Shown here in pieces: positions 63,901 through 64,000 of a stretch of DNA of 64,000 bases. The DNA comes from Sphingopyxis sp. (GTDB lineage Bacteria; Pseudomonadota; Alphaproteobacteria; Sphingomonadales; Sphingomonadaceae). How positions within the stretch are numbered: position 1 is the first letter of the stretch; every line of letters begins with the position of its first letter. The stretch covers positions 1-64,000 of the forward strand of contig JAEULK010000012.1 of NCBI GenBank assembly GCA_016793775.1. Reading direction: 5' to 3'. Below the pieces are notes generated by a model. The model did no database searches. It was not told where the DNA came from and saw only the letters and a program-made list of their open reading frames with translations. The position numbers and the translations under genes are program-made.

Positions 63901-64000
63901 CTACCCATCCAGCTCGACGTCCCAATAGAGCCAGTCGATCCAGCTGGTGTGCAGATAGCCCGGCGGGAAGCAGCGGCCATTGTCCTGCAACTGCCAGCTT
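63901..64000 (-). CDS. C-terminal end of an unidentified protein (partial)
   Basis: The minus strand reads 32 sense codons to a TAG at 63901-63903: it includes DNGRCFPPGYLHTSWIDW, rich in aromatic residues. The start is beyond the right edge. The length and good codon use suggest a genuine gene end. I do not recognise the family. Confidence 0.55.
   Translation of the reverse strand, partial: SWQLQDNGRCFPPGYLHTSWIDWLYWDVELDG

Overview
The window is high-GC chromosomal DNA from an alphaproteobacterium, most likely a sphingomonad close to Sphingopyxis. The signs are a TonB-dependent receptor heading a catabolic operon, the imuA-imuB-dnaE2 mutagenesis cassette, many FCD-GntR/IclR/SDR/acyl-CoA dehydrogenase genes, and intergenic palindromes of the kind common in that group. 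The genus is an inference. I see no rRNA, tRNA, CRISPR array, prophage or insertion sequence.

Region 1 (78-20003) is a catabolic island for an aromatic compound of unknown identity. A minus-strand operon (2948-78) encodes a quinol-type ABM monooxygenase, a flavin aromatic hydroxylase and a secreted metallo-beta-lactamase-fold hydrolase. A plus-strand operon (4336-8210) encodes 2-oxopent-4-enoate hydratase, acylating acetaldehyde dehydrogenase, 4-hydroxy-2-oxovalerate aldolase, an atypical SDR and a SpoIIAA-like protein. A long collinear minus-strand run (20003 down to 8207) starts with a TonB receptor and carries SDRs, three SnoaL/NTF2-fold proteins, an AtaL-like protein, 4-oxalocrotonate tautomerase, an FAH-family enzyme, a GntR regulator, 2-hydroxymuconic semialdehyde dehydrogenase, two VOC proteins (one a two-module extradiol dioxygenase), a degenerate class II aldolase and 4-oxalocrotonate decarboxylase. 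Together they make a complete oxalocrotonate branch of meta-cleavage, ending in pyruvate and acetyl-CoA. An IclR regulator sits between the first two operons. A shared operator-like sequence lies in front of the receptor operon and the hydroxylase operon.

Region 2 (20316-29639) holds an exported D-aminoacylase-like amidohydrolase, a nitronate monooxygenase-like flavoprotein, and an RND tripartite efflux operon (MFP-RND-OMF) divergent from its TetR regulator, with a clear palindrome on the efflux promoter.

Region 3 (29657-35152) is the SOS mutasome imuA-imuB-dnaE2, with a LexA-like box and a probable leaderless start. Region 4 (35444-43401) is a LysR gene divergent from a distal valine-degradation cluster: mmsA, isobutyryl-CoA dehydrogenase, 3-hydroxyisobutyryl-CoA hydrolase, enoyl-CoA hydratase and mmsB, with two small exported lipoproteins and a RidA protein inserted. 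mmsB contains a stretch of foreign-looking codon use.

Region 5 (43498-59142) is fatty/hydroxy-acid metabolism: a FadB-like fusion enzyme; a minus-strand cluster with an ACAD11-like dehydrogenase and its separate phosphotransferase partner, an alcohol dehydrogenase, SDRs, an aldo/keto reductase and a serine esterase; an MFS/SDR pair; and a divergent pair of acyl-CoA dehydrogenases plus an SDR. Region 6 (59298-64000) has small lipoproteins, phosphoenolpyruvate carboxylase, an orphan membrane-anchored protein and the C-terminal end of an unidentified gene. Several families of intergenic inverted repeats recur from about 35 kb onward.
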